Positions 19,266 through 27,955 of a stretch of DNA of 64,000 nt are shown here, piece after piece. The notes under the pieces were generated by a model. It did no database searches. It was not told the DNA's origin and was given only the letters and a program-made list of their open reading frames with translations. Made by a program: the position numbers and the translations under genes. Every line of letters starts with the position of its first letter. The stretch's first letter is position 1. This DNA comes from Pedobacter sp. ok626 (GTDB lineage Bacteria; Bacteroidota; Bacteroidia; Sphingobacteriales; Sphingobacteriaceae), in contig NZ_FNEX01000002.1 of NCBI RefSeq assembly GCF_900100435.1, forward strand, positions 372,001-436,000, in the 5' to 3' direction.

Positions 19266-20924
19266 TTATAATGAAACTCCTCTTTTCCACGGAATAAAAT
19301 CGTCCTGATTTAACAATACTGCTTTAGGGATTTCTTCGCCACTTGCCGCTTTAATGCAATATTCCAAAATCTCCGTCCCCATTTCTGCAATGGTCTTCTC
19401 TCCACGTATAATGGCTCCTGTATCAATGTCAATAATATCACTCATCCTTGTTGCCAATGCCGTATTGGTAGCAACTTTTATCACCGGACAAACTGGGTTT
19501 CCCGTTGGGGTTCCCAATCCAGTCGTAAACAAAATCAAAGTAGCACCACTTGCTGCTTTTCCTGTAGTTGCTTCCACATCATTTCCAGGCGTACAGACTA
19601 GACTAAGTCCTGGTTTTGTAACCGGCTCTGTGTAATCTAGTACATCAACCACCGGCGAATTGCCCGCCTTTTTAGCTGCTCCAGTGCTTTTTATGGCATC
19701 TGTGATCAAACCATCCTTGATATTACCCGGAGAAGGGTTCATGTGGAATCCTGAGCCCACAGCATGCGCTTGTGCATCATATTCCCGCATTAACCTAATG
19801 AATTTCTCCGCCGTTGGTTCATTTACACATCTGTCAATTAAATTTTGTTCGGCTCCACAAAGCTCAGGGAACTCTGCGAGCAAAACTTTGGCACCTAAAG
19901 CTACTAATAAATCAGATGTATATCCAACTGCCGGGTTAGCAGATATCCCACTAAAACCATCACTTCCACCGCATTTAACGCCAACACACAACTTACTTAA
20001 AGGTGCAGGTTTCCTTTCTACCTTATTGATCTCTTCTAATCCTATAAATGTTTTGAGAATCGCGCCTTTAATCAGCTGTTCTTCACTCTGACTTTGCTGT
20101 TGTTCGAATATAATGACAGGCTTATCGAATGAAGGATTTCTCTTTTTAACATCATCCAACAAGTTCTGTGTTTGTAAATGCTGACAGCCCAGACTTAATA
20201 TAGTGATACCGGCAACATTAGGATGATCGGCATAAGCAGCTAGCAATTGGCTAAGCAAAGCTGAATCCTGTCTTGTTCCACCACAACCACCTTGATGATT
20301 TAAAAATTTAATGCCATCAACATGCTTGAATACGCGTTTTTTAAGCGGCTCCACTGGGGCAAGCTCATCAATCTTAAATGAAGTAATATCCACCCCGTTT
20401 TGATAAGCATCCAATAACTGCTCCGTAAACTGCTTGTATTTATCAGTTACGGTATAGCCCAAAGTATTGTATAAAGCCTCTTTTATAACATCAAGGTTTC
20501 TGTTTTCGCAGAACACCGTTGGCACAAACAGCCAATAATTTGCCGTCCCCACTCTCCCGTCAGCACGATGATAGCCATTAAAGGTTCTGTCCTTAAATTG
20601 GGTTACATCAGGTACCTGCCATTCATAATTCACCTTTCTATAGGCGTAATCCTGCGAAGCATGATGTACATTATCGGTAGTCATCAATCCTCCTTGCGGA
20701 ATAAAAGCCGTTGCTTTTCCAACAAGTACACCATACATTAAAACCTCTCCACCAAGGGCAAGATCCTCAATAAAGAATTTATGTTTAGCCCGGATATCAT
20801 CTTTTAAGGTGATTACCATACCGTTCCACTCTACGATTTTACCTTTAGGCAAATCTTGCAAAGCCACCAACACATTATCATCGGGGTGGATTTGCAGAAA
20901 ACTTTTCACTGTATTTTCTGACAT
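19266..20924 (-). CDS. UxaA/altronate-dehydratase family protein, probable L-fuconate dehydratase
   Basis: A 552-residue protein with an N-terminal SAF-like domain (about 1-90) and the full UxaA/GarD catalytic part: GYHRADGRVGTANYW (about 119-133), NHQGGCGGTRQDS, GCQHLQTQ and GVKCGGSDGFSGISANP (about 310-326). The family dehydrates sugar acids such as altronate and galactarate with a metal. Here it occupies the place of the enolase-superfamily fuconate dehydratase of the Xanthomonas pathway, so it most likely forms 2-keto-3-deoxy-L-fuconate. The start codon overlaps the mutarotase stop by one base (TAATG). Confidence 0.85.
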   Translation of the reverse strand: MSENTVKSFLQIHPDDNVLVALQDLPKGKIVEWNGMVITLKDDIRAKHKFFIEDLALGGEVLMYGVLVGKATAFIPQGGLMTTDNVHHASQDYAYRKVNYEWQVPDVTQFKDRTFNGYHRADGRVGTANYWLFVPTVFCENRNLDVIKEALYNTLGYTVTDKYKQFTEQLLDAYQNGVDITSFKIDELAPVEPLKKRVFKHVDGIKFLNHQGGCGGTRQDSALLSQLLAAYADHPNVAGITILSLGCQHLQTQNLLDDVKKRNPSFDKPVIIFEQQQSQSEEQLIKGAILKTFIGLEEINKVERKPAPLSKLCVGVKCGGSDGFSGISANPAVGYTSDLLVALGAKVLLAEFPELCGAEQNLIDRCVNEPTAEKFIRLMREYDAQAHAVGSGFHMNPSPGNIKDGLITDAIKSTGAAKKAGNSPVVDVLDYTEPVTKPGLSLVCTPGNDVEATTGKAASGATLILFTTGLGTPTGNPVCPVIKVATNTALATRMSDIIDIDTGAIIRGEKTIAEMGTEILEYCIKAASGEEIPKAVLLNQDDFIPWKRGVSL

Positions 20925-21262
20925 TAGGCGTTTAACTCAAATATTTTATCCATCATTATCCATTTCTCTCCAGGCTTGGCTCCAGGTACGGCTTGTTGAT
21001 ATTTCCACATTAGCGCTTCCCATTCCTGTACCTTCTCATTACTTGCATCCATTGCCGACTTACGATCAAAGCTAAATGTATCATTTACCTCCATAATCAT
21101 AAACAAGCGGTTGCCTGTCCTGTAAATCTCCATATTTTCAATACCTGCCGAGGTTATACTTTCTATAATCTCTGGCCATACTTTACGATGCATCTCCTCG
21201 TACTCAGCAATCAGCTGATCATTGGGTACCATATCTAGCGTTAGACAATATCTTTTATTCAT
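20924..21262 (-). CDS. RhaM-type L-rhamnose/L-fucose mutarotase
   Basis: A 112-residue protein of the RhaM family (dimeric alpha-beta barrel) with LDMVPNDQLIAEYEEMHRKVWPEI, in which His is the usual catalytic residue, followed by MEIYRTGNRLFMIMEV and the C-terminal WEALMWKYQ and KPGEKWIMMDKIF. It interconverts sugar anomers. In this operon the substrate should be L-fucose, feeding the correct anomer to the dehydrogenase. It starts 3 bp after fucP and overlaps the dehydratase gene, so translation is coupled. Confidence 0.9.
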   Translation of the reverse strand: MNKRYCLTLDMVPNDQLIAEYEEMHRKVWPEIIESITSAGIENMEIYRTGNRLFMIMEVNDTFSFDRKSAMDASNEKVQEWEALMWKYQQAVPGAKPGEKWIMMDKIFELNA

Positions 21263-21265
21263 AAT

Positions 21266-22513
21266 TTACGCTTTAACAACTTTATGTCCTTTTAATCCGA
21301 ACAGGAGTACAACTACAAAACAAACAAGCGGTACAACATATCCAATCTGAATATTCTCGGCTACATCACTGATGTACCCCATTACTGGTGGCAATATAGC
21401 ACCGCCAACTATTGACATGATGATCAAACTGCTTCCCAGTTTGGTATCGCTGCCAAGATCTTTGATTCCCAGTGAAAAAATAGTAGGGAACATAATTGAC
21501 ATAAAAAAGGCGATCCCAATTACTGCCACCAAGGCAGTTGTCCCGCTAGCAGTAATGGCTACACCACACAGAATTACGTTGATCAATGCATAAATAACCA
21601 GTAATCTTTCTGCTTTAATAAATTTCATCAAGAAGGTTCCTATTACTCTACCCAACAGAAAAGCCAATCCCACTCCATACCCGGCATAGTCTGCTGCAGT
21701 CTGCTGATCTATACCTGCGGCTTTGGTTGCATACAAGATGAAGAAGCTAAATACACATACCTGCGCGCCAACATAAAAGAACTGTGCTGCTACTGCCCAG
21801 CTTAAATGACGGTGTCTTAACGCATGTAATATTCCGGTTTTCTCTCCTTGTTTCTTTTCCTCTGTTTCTACAATTTCAGGCAATTTTAAAAAAACGAATA
21901 TCACCGTGATCACGACGATAATACCTCCCAAAATCAGGTAAGGAGTTTTTACCGAAGAAGCTTCTGAAGCTAATGCCAACTGTCTGGCAGACTCCGACAT
22001 CTTACTCAACTCCTCATCCGAAGCCCCTTTGATCAAAATTACCCTTGCCCCAATCATCGGTGCAAGTGTAGCTGCCAGTCCATTAAAAGTTTGTGCAAAG
22101 TTTAATCGGAAAGTCGCCGTCTCAGGCGGCCCCAATAAAGAAGCATAGGGATTCGCAGCCGTTTCCAGTATCGTCAAGCCACAGGCTATGATAAAAAGCG
22201 CTCCCAAAAAGAATATATATAACTGTGTATTTGCCGCAGGAATAAATAAGAATGAGCCTAGGGCAAAGAAGGCCAGTCCGATGATAATTCCGGTCTTATA
22301 CCCATATTTTTTCATGATAAAACCCGCGGGTAGTGCCATCACAAAGTAAGCGATAAATACTGCTGAATCCACCAACGACGCCTGCAATGTACTCAGACTA
22401 AATGACCGCTTTAAGTGCGGAATAAGAATCGGATCTAAATTATGTACAAAGCCCCACATAAAGAACAGTGAGGTGATCATGATAAAAGGGAAAAGATATT
22501 TATTTTTCGTCAT
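21266..22513 (-). CDS. fucP: L-fucose:proton symporter
   Basis: A 415-residue major facilitator permease with about 12 transmembrane helices. Recognisable FucP-type motifs include SLFFMWGFVHNLDPILIPHLK near the N-terminus, where the Asp in HNLDP matches the proton-coupling acidic residue, YFVMALPAGFIMKKYGYKTGI, and ETAANPYASLLGP (about 138-150). It is the first gene of the operon and should bring L-fucose across the inner membrane. Family members also carry glucose, galactose or N-acetylglucosamine, so specificity is taken from context. Confidence 0.9.
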   Translation of the reverse strand: MTKNKYLFPFIMITSLFFMWGFVHNLDPILIPHLKRSFSLSTLQASLVDSAVFIAYFVMALPAGFIMKKYGYKTGIIIGLAFFALGSFLFIPAANTQLYIFFLGALFIIACGLTILETAANPYASLLGPPETATFRLNFAQTFNGLAATLAPMIGARVILIKGASDEELSKMSESARQLALASEASSVKTPYLILGGIIVVITVIFVFLKLPEIVETEEKKQGEKTGILHALRHRHLSWAVAAQFFYVGAQVCVFSFFILYATKAAGIDQQTAADYAGYGVGLAFLLGRVIGTFLMKFIKAERLLVIYALINVILCGVAITASGTTALVAVIGIAFFMSIMFPTIFSLGIKDLGSDTKLGSSLIIMSIVGGAILPPVMGYISDVAENIQIGYVVPLVCFVVVLLFGLKGHKVVKA

Positions 22514-22568
22514 TGGGTTTAATTATTTGGTTATTCAAAGGACGCGAATTCTGGCACTAATTATTTTA

Positions 22569-22579
22569 TGATATTATCA
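22569..22579. promoter_or_regulatory. Operator-like palindrome upstream of fucP
   Basis: TGATATTATCA is a perfect inverted repeat (TGATA-T-TATCA) 56 bp upstream of fucP and overlaps a second TGATATGATA-like half. It may be the binding site of a fucose-responsive repressor. No regulator gene is found inside the operon. AT-rich DNA yields such palindromes by chance, so the call is weak. Confidence 0.25.
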
Positions 22580-22608
22580 TATCATTAAACGATTTTAGCA
22601 TATAAAGT

Positions 22609-22682
22609 GACCATTCTCCTCTAAGGCTGGAATCTTTGCCTGAAAAAGGCAAAGTTCCTAGGCCTTTTCGGAGAAGGTAACT
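22609..22682 (+). repeat. Palindromic element, copy 3
   Basis: An imperfect hairpin with outer arms ACCATTCTCCTCTAAGGC and GGCCTTTTCGGAGAAGGTAA and inner hairpin CTTTGCC / GGCAAAG. It aligns end to end with the element at 62943 in the same orientation and, inverted, with the one at 22811. It lies about 95 bp upstream of fucP, so it could also affect that promoter. The gap 22514-22892 holds this element, a terminator and copy 4; I see no gene in it. Confidence 0.7.
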
Positions 22683-22713
22683 TTATTCCTTACAAGGTGC
22701 AAAAAGGATAAAA

Positions 22714-22740
22714 CAAAAAAAGCTTCGGTTACCCGAAGCT
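22714..22740 (-). terminator. Intrinsic terminator downstream of rfbA
   Basis: Stem AGCTTCGG / CCGAAGCT with a 4-nt loop, followed on the minus strand by seven T residues. It ends transcription coming from rfbA before the fucose operon, so the two are separate transcription units. Confidence 0.85.
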
Positions 22741-22810
22741 TTGAAACTTATTTTTTTCCATGTATCACGTCGAAAAGTAAACTCCCTTCCTGTGCATCAT
22801 GCTTAAAAGC

Positions 22811-22891
22811 AAAATTACCTTCTCTGAAACGGCCTAGCTTTCTTCGCTTCTTCAGCGAAGCAATGCAGCCGTAGAAGAGAACGGTTATTTT
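22811..22891 (-). repeat. Palindromic element, copy 4
   Basis: An 81-bp imperfect palindrome directly after the rfbA stop codon. Outer arms AAAATTACCTTCTCTGAAAC and GAGAACGGTTATTTT pair, and the core CTTCGCT-TCTTC-AGCGAAG forms a tight hairpin. Read on the minus strand it is very similar to the 62943-63026 copy over its whole length. It forms an inverted pair with copy 3. Confidence 0.8.
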
Positions 22892-22892
22892 G

Positions 22893-23753
22893 CTATTTAA
22901 TAATTTTTAGCAAATACTCACCATAGCCACTTTTCACTAAAGGCCCAGCTAGTACTTTTAACTGTTCTTTATCAATGAATCCCATGCGGTAAGCAACCTC
23001 TTCAATACAGCCAATCTTCAATCCCTGACGCTCTTCTATCACCTGTACAAATTGACCTGCCTGCATTAATGAAACGAAAGTTCCGGTATCTAACCAGGCT
23101 GTACCCCTGCTCAAGACCCCAACCTTTAATTTCCCTTGCTCCAGATATACTTTATTTACATCTGTAATTTCATATTCACCCCTAGGCGAAGGCGCAATAT
23201 TTTTAGCAATCTCTACAACGCTATTGTCGTAAAAATACAGTCCTGGAACCGCATAATCAGACTTTGGCTGAGTTGGCTTCTCTTCAATAGAGATCGCCAC
23301 ATTATCCTCATCAAACTCTACTACACCGTAGCGCTCCGGATCAGAAACCCGGTAAGCAAATACAACGCCGCCTTCAGGATCTGCACTGGATTGCAAAAGT
23401 TTAGACATTCCATCTCCGTAGAAAATATTATCGCCCAATACCAATGCGACTTTATCTGTACCAATAAAATCCGCACCGATCACAAATGCCTGAGCAAGAC
23501 CATTAGGCTTCTCTTGTACAGCGTAGGAAAACTTACATCCCAGCGCCGAGCCATCTCCCAATAGCTTCTCAAAGTTTGGCAAATCATGTGGTGTAGAAAT
23601 GATCAACACTTCATTGATACCAGCCAACATTAAAATCGACAATGGATAATAGATCATTGGCTTATCATAAACAGGCATCATTTGCTTGCTCATGGCCAGT
23701 GTTAAAGGATGAAGTCTTGTACCACTTCCTCCGGCTAGAATTATTCCTTTCAA
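22893..23753 (-). CDS. rfbA: Glucose-1-phosphate thymidylyltransferase
   Basis: A 286-residue nucleotidyltransferase with the signature [18 protein letters not shown], then [30 protein letters not shown] (metal-binding Asp), VVEFDE and [21 protein letters not shown]. It makes dTDP-glucose from dTTP and glucose-1-phosphate, the entry to dTDP-rhamnose and other deoxysugars. The other rfb genes (rfbB, C, D) are not beside it in this window. The length matches the short RfbA/RmlA group. It is cytoplasmic and presumably supplies the glycosyltransferases of the cell envelope. Confidence 0.95.
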   Translation of the reverse strand: MKGIILAGGSGTRLHPLTLAMSKQMMPVYDKPMIYYPLSILMLAGINEVLIISTPHDLPNFEKLLGDGSALGCKFSYAVQEKPNGLAQAFVIGADFIGTDKVALVLGDNIFYGDGMSKLLQSSADPEGGVVFAYRVSDPERYGVVEFDEDNVAISIEEKPTQPKSDYAVPGLYFYDNSVVEIAKNIAPSPRGEYEITDVNKVYLEQGKLKVGVLSRGTAWLDTGTFVSLMQAGQFVQVIEERQGLKIGCIEEVAYRMGFIDKEQLKVLAGPLVKSGYGEYLLKIIK

Positions 23754-23803
23754 GTTATTTTATTTTTGAGGTTAATATTTAATTTGATTAGCTCTAGAAT
23801 GAC

Positions 23804-24367
23804 TTATCTCGAAGATACACTATTTTCAAGTTCAGCATACCATTCGGCACCATATTTTCTAATCAGTGGTCCTTTTAAAAACTGGTAGACAGGAACTTTC
23901 AATTCCCTCCCGAACGAACAAGCATCATGACAAATGTGCCATCTGTCATAATTCAACACTTCAAACTCAGGATATTGGGTAATCCGGATAGGATACAAAT
24001 GGCAAGAGATTGGCTTTTGCCAGTCTACCAAGCCTTGCTCATAACCTTTCTCTATCCCACATTTAGTGATTCCATTTTCAAACGTGACATAAGCACATTC
24101 TTTATTCCCGTCCACACAAGGAGTGGTCAGATCTCCATCGGCGTCAACCACCGATGTGCCTTGTTCCTCTATCGCAGCTATCCCTTTAGGTTCAAGTAGA
24201 TGCTTGATCTTTGGATAAATATCTTTGAGAATAGCGGTTTCAGCTACATCAAGCGGTGCACCCGCATCTCCTTCCACACAACAAATTCCTTTGCATTTGT
24301 TCAGGTTACATACGAAACTTTCCGTAATGACATCCTCATGAACCAGCGTATTCTGTACTTCTATCAT
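23804..24367 (-). CDS. DUF3109 family Cys-rich protein
   Basis: A 187-residue cytoplasmic protein with at least nine Cys, arranged as CNLNKCKGICC (about residues 20-30), TPCVDGNKECAY, KCGIEKGY, ISCHLYPI and WHICHDACSFG. This is the pattern of DUF3109 and resembles the zinc/iron-cluster CxxxCxxxCC proteins. The function is unknown. It starts 4 bp after the DUF3108 gene, so the two are likely co-transcribed. The Cys pattern strongly suggests a bound metal, but which one cannot be read from sequence. Confidence 0.85.
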   Translation of the reverse strand: MIEVQNTLVHEDVITESFVCNLNKCKGICCVEGDAGAPLDVAETAILKDIYPKIKHLLEPKGIAAIEEQGTSVVDADGDLTTPCVDGNKECAYVTFENGITKCGIEKGYEQGLVDWQKPISCHLYPIRITQYPEFEVLNYDRWHICHDACSFGRELKVPVYQFLKGPLIRKYGAEWYAELENSVSSR

Positions 24368-24371
24368 TTTC

Positions 24372-25148
24372 TTATTTCACTATGGCCAATGGGTATTTCA
24401 ATCCCGTAGCCGATTTAATCTCCATGGTTACAGATCCAACTATAATCTCCACCTGAGCCTTTACAGGCACCCTGTTTCCATCATCTGTTATCCAAAGGTA
24501 TAATTTACTATCTTTTCTAAAAACTCGCCCAGGCTTTATAGATGGGCTAAATTTCAAACATTTTATTTTACCAAGTTTGGTTTTAACAACCTCCCTGCCT
24601 ACAAACTGGATTTCCAGCTGACTAATTTCATCACCGAGGAAATAATTCAACTTTACAAAATCGCCCGACTTCATCTTTGAAATATCCAGACTCCGGGCAA
24701 AATAATAAGCCGACACCAAATCAAAAGTTTGAGCCGTTGGCGTTTTAAATGTACCCTGTGTAGCCACAACCTTTTTCTCTTCCTGTTGGAACCTCGCCTT
24801 ATCCTGTCGACGGTATCCACCCTCACGTATATTCTCCTGATAGAAATAAGGCTTTAAATTGTCCTTATCAATAAATGAATCGTAATGATCTCTTATTTTG
24901 TAAAAAATATCAAATGTACCTGATGTTGCGCCATCTACTAATAGTTTATAGGTGGGCTTACCATCAAATTTAAGATCTGATTCCTGTACCTTGATTTCGC
25001 CTTCGGCAGCGGTAATAAAACCATACTTCAATTTATACTTCAGTATTTCTCCCGCCTGAAAAACTGGCTCCTTCACAAAAGGCAGCTCCTGGGCCAGTCC
25101 TTTAAAACTCAGAAATACGACAATTACGAACAATAGGGACCTTCTCAT
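24372..25148 (-). CDS. DUF3108 domain-containing secreted protein
   Basis: I chose the start at MRRSLLFVIVVFLSFKGLA because it gives a normal signal peptide and places the start 28 bp after the DUF2480 stop; the longer frame overlaps that gene. The mature part of about 239 residues matches DUF3108 (FQAGEILKYKLKYGFITAAEGEI, GTFDIFYKIRDHYDSFID, LKCLKFSPSIKPGRVF, LYLWITDDGNRVPVKAQVEI). It is expected in the periplasm or at the outer membrane as a beta-rich protein. The function is unknown. It lies in a three-gene set with DUF2480 and DUF3109. Confidence 0.83.
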   Translation of the reverse strand: MRRSLLFVIVVFLSFKGLAQELPFVKEPVFQAGEILKYKLKYGFITAAEGEIKVQESDLKFDGKPTYKLLVDGATSGTFDIFYKIRDHYDSFIDKDNLKPYFYQENIREGGYRRQDKARFQQEEKKVVATQGTFKTPTAQTFDLVSAYYFARSLDISKMKSGDFVKLNYFLGDEISQLEIQFVGREVVKTKLGKIKCLKFSPSIKPGRVFRKDSKLYLWITDDGNRVPVKAQVEIIVGSVTMEIKSATGLKYPLAIVK

Positions 25149-25176
25149 AACTGAGTTAAAACAAAAAGCAAACCAA

Positions 25177-25692
25177 TTAATCTTTACGCTTGTAAATTGG
25201 CACGGTAGAACATGGTTCACCATACATAATGCTCTTCACAACCGGGGTCAACAAATTGGTGATTTCAACGTAAGCAGCTACGGTAACGTCTATATCTGCA
25301 CAACCTTTGATGACAACACGCTCTCCGGCAAAATCTTCCAAATTTATTTTTGCCAGCGCTTTTGTAAATAAAACAGCTTCCAATGTTTCCAAACTTCCAA
25401 ATGAGACCTCATTGGCATAAGGTTTCATTTTAGTAGCCAGTAGCATATAAGCCCAGGTCGGCACAATTGCATCTGCACTGCAGATGATCGCTACATTTTT
25501 ACCAGTATAAACCGACCAGTCATTCTCTTTTATAAACGCTCTAAAATCCTTCTCCCTTAACATCAGGCCATGAAAAAGGTTATCCTTTATGTCGTAAACA
25601 ACACGCTCACCATGATTAAAATAATCTTCAAGGTTAAGTGTAACCAATCCACTAGCTGCTACTTTATTAACGAAATTTTCCTGAATATCCAT
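25177..25692 (-). CDS. DUF2480 family protein
   Basis: A 171-residue cytoplasmic protein that begins with FVNKVAASGLVTLNLEDYF and has a central LREKDFRAFIKENDWS and AIVPTWAYMLLATKM. These match DUF2480, a family found almost only in Bacteroidetes. The function is unknown. It is separated from the upstream ppiD gene by an intrinsic terminator, so it should start its own transcript, with DUF3108 and DUF3109 downstream. Confidence 0.85.
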   Translation of the reverse strand: MDIQENFVNKVAASGLVTLNLEDYFNHGERVVYDIKDNLFHGLMLREKDFRAFIKENDWSVYTGKNVAIICSADAIVPTWAYMLLATKMKPYANEVSFGSLETLEAVLFTKALAKINLEDFAGERVVIKGCADIDVTVAAYVEITNLLTPVVKSIMYGEPCSTVPIYKRKD

Positions 25693-25732
25693 GTTTCCAA
25701 TATTATTAACTAGATAAAAACGCCCTTTTAAA

Positions 25733-25765
25733 ACAAAAAAGCCGGAAGCTGTTAGGCTTCCGGCT
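25733..25765 (-). terminator. Intrinsic terminator after ppiD
   Basis: A perfect-looking stem AGCCGGAAGC / GCTTCCGGCT with a short loop, followed on the minus strand by TTTTTTG. It lies about 20 bp after the ppiD stop. Confidence 0.9.
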
Positions 25766-25786
25766 ACAAAATTACGTAAAATAAGA

Positions 25787-27883
25787 TTAATAGAATTTCA
25801 CCCTATTGTCTTTTATCTTGCTTTTATCTTGCAAGGCCTGGAATGCTGCACCCAAAGAGCGCTGTGCATTAGCTTGCATCATGATTTCTTTTTGTTTGTA
25901 AGTGTTAGCCAATGGAGCTGGATTGCTAAATCCGTCTACTGCAAACACATATACACCCATGCTACCATCAACAGGTTTTGAAACTTTACCTGGTTGAGAA
26001 CCGAATACCGATCCAACCAATTTATTTTCTTGAGCTGCACCTGGAATAATTGGGTTAGCAAATACAATGTTCTCTACAGGGTTAACTTGCTTGCCCAATT
26101 TTTGAGCAACCTGTTCAATTTTAGCTGCACCTTCTAAAGCCTTATTTGCTTTTTCTGTTAGCATTTTAGCTTTAACTGCATTACGAACCATTGGCTCAAT
26201 TTCTTTTTTAACTGCTTCTAACGAAAGTGGACCTTTTGGCTTCACATCAGTTACACGAGCAACAACATAAGCGTTGTCCATTTGATAAACCTCTTTAAGC
26301 ACATCACCTTTATCAGCTGCGTAAGCATCACGGATCAATTGACGAGGGTTGTCTAAACCTGGAGCAAAACCTTGAGTCGGAGTAACCTTATCTGCTACAC
26401 CAACAGTATAGCCACCTTTTTGCGCCAATGCAGCAAAGTCAGCACCTTTAACTTCGTTTAAGAAGCTGTTTGCTTTTTTATAAGCTGCATCTCTTGTTTT
26501 ATTACTCGAAACTAATCCTTTCTCTATGTAAGCCAACTTAGCTACTTTTGAAGAACCAATTTGTTTCTCGATTTTAATTAAGTGTACACCAAATTGAGAA
26601 GTCACCACTTTAAGATCACCAGGTTTGCCATTAAATGCTGCATTTTCAAACACAGGCACCATTTGACCACGACTGAACGTACCTAGATCACCACCTTTAT
26701 CTTTAGAACCATCAACGCTATATTGACGAGCAAGGCTAGCAAAATCACCACCATTTTGAACCAATGTTCTTAATGAATCGGCTAATTTTATGGCTTTATC
26801 ATTACCACCCATTTTAGATGGGTCAATTAAGATATGGCTTGCTTTTACTGAATCTGGAGAAAACCGAGTATCAATAACCTTAACTAGTTTATAAGAATTA
26901 CCTGAGAATTTAGGTCCATAAAAACTACCTGCAGGAAGATTAAACACTACTGAATCAACAGCAGGATCTAATTTACCTTTAGACATATAAGTATAAGGAA
27001 CTTTCACATCAGAGTTAACTGCTGCAAATAAAGAGTCGTTTCCGGCGATTTTGAAATCAGCAGCCAATTTATCTACCTGTGCTTTTACTGCTGCAGAATC
27101 AGATTTTGTCGGATTTACACTGAAAGCCACATATTCGAATGAACGAGTCTCTGTAGGGTTTTCAAAACGTTTTTTATTTTCATTGTAATAATCTGAATAA
27201 TCAGACTCCGTTGGTTTTACAGTTGCATCAGGTATTGAAGCATAATCCAACAGTGCATATTTGAAACTAGCCAGTTTATTACGGTTCAAGTATTCGTCAT
27301 TTGCTTCCAAAGTGGTTACATAAACCGAATTACTGATTAAGTTGGCGTATTTTTTCTGTAAGGCTTGTTTTTCAATCTCTTGTTGCAAAAGAACCCACTG
27401 TTGTTTTAACTGAGGATTTTTATCCTGTTGTTTCAACGAGTTTATAATTTCGGCACGGTTTACTTCGCCAGTTTGAGGATTGCCAAAATACTGTACAATC
27501 AGTGGACTTGGATTTTTTCCTTGAAGCAAGTCAAACAGCTCATCACCTGAAACCGTTAAACCTAAACGTGCATATTCCTTACCTAAAAGGATACCTGCCA
27601 CTTCACCTTGCCATACGTTATCTACGGCCATAGCTTGCATTTGAGCATTGCCGGAACCGCCATATTGTTGTTTAAACTGAGCTAAGCTCTGATCTACTTT
27701 CGGACCAAATTGATCTATGCTAATTTCTTCACCATCGATTGACCCTACAACTTTCTGAGATTCGGCCCAAAAAGGCTTCCCTACGTTAATTGCATCGCCA
27801 ACCAAAAATGCAACAATTGCAAAACCGATGGCTCCTATCAAAATATAGCCAGCACGATTACGCAAAAATGTCATTAATCCCAT
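25787..27883 (-). CDS. ppiD: PpiD/SurA-type periplasmic peptidyl-prolyl isomerase
   Basis: A 698-residue membrane-anchored chaperone. One transmembrane helix (YILIGAIGFAIVAFLVGDA, about residues 13-31) is followed by a SurA_N-like chaperone domain (IDQFGPKVDQSLAQF). A parvulin domain lies near residues 345-440 (KASHILIDPSK, GGDFASLARQYSVDGSK, GGDLGTFSRGQMVPVFENAAF, TSQFGVHLIKIE). It should assist folding of outer-membrane and secreted proteins. Next upstream on the same strand are lptC and an outer-membrane protein gene, an envelope-biogenesis context. Confidence 0.93.
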   Translation of the reverse strand: MGLMTFLRNRAGYILIGAIGFAIVAFLVGDAINVGKPFWAESQKVVGSIDGEEISIDQFGPKVDQSLAQFKQQYGGSGNAQMQAMAVDNVWQGEVAGILLGKEYARLGLTVSGDELFDLLQGKNPSPLIVQYFGNPQTGEVNRAEIINSLKQQDKNPQLKQQWVLLQQEIEKQALQKKYANLISNSVYVTTLEANDEYLNRNKLASFKYALLDYASIPDATVKPTESDYSDYYNENKKRFENPTETRSFEYVAFSVNPTKSDSAAVKAQVDKLAADFKIAGNDSLFAAVNSDVKVPYTYMSKGKLDPAVDSVVFNLPAGSFYGPKFSGNSYKLVKVIDTRFSPDSVKASHILIDPSKMGGNDKAIKLADSLRTLVQNGGDFASLARQYSVDGSKDKGGDLGTFSRGQMVPVFENAAFNGKPGDLKVVTSQFGVHLIKIEKQIGSSKVAKLAYIEKGLVSSNKTRDAAYKKANSFLNEVKGADFAALAQKGGYTVGVADKVTPTQGFAPGLDNPRQLIRDAYAADKGDVLKEVYQMDNAYVVARVTDVKPKGPLSLEAVKKEIEPMVRNAVKAKMLTEKANKALEGAAKIEQVAQKLGKQVNPVENIVFANPIIPGAAQENKLVGSVFGSQPGKVSKPVDGSMGVYVFAVDGFSNPAPLANTYKQKEIMMQANAQRSLGAAFQALQDKSKIKDNRVKFY

Positions 27884-27955
27884 AATATTCTTATTTATAA
27901 TTCTTTTTTAAGAGCGCGCAAGATACAACTTTTGCGAAAAAAAGAAAACATTAAA

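Noticed and set aside
23136..23564. A 142-codon plus-strand frame inside rfbA.
   Set aside because: It is antisense to a highly conserved gene, has no ribosome-binding site that I can see, and its translation is Arg/Ile-rich without a recognisable family.
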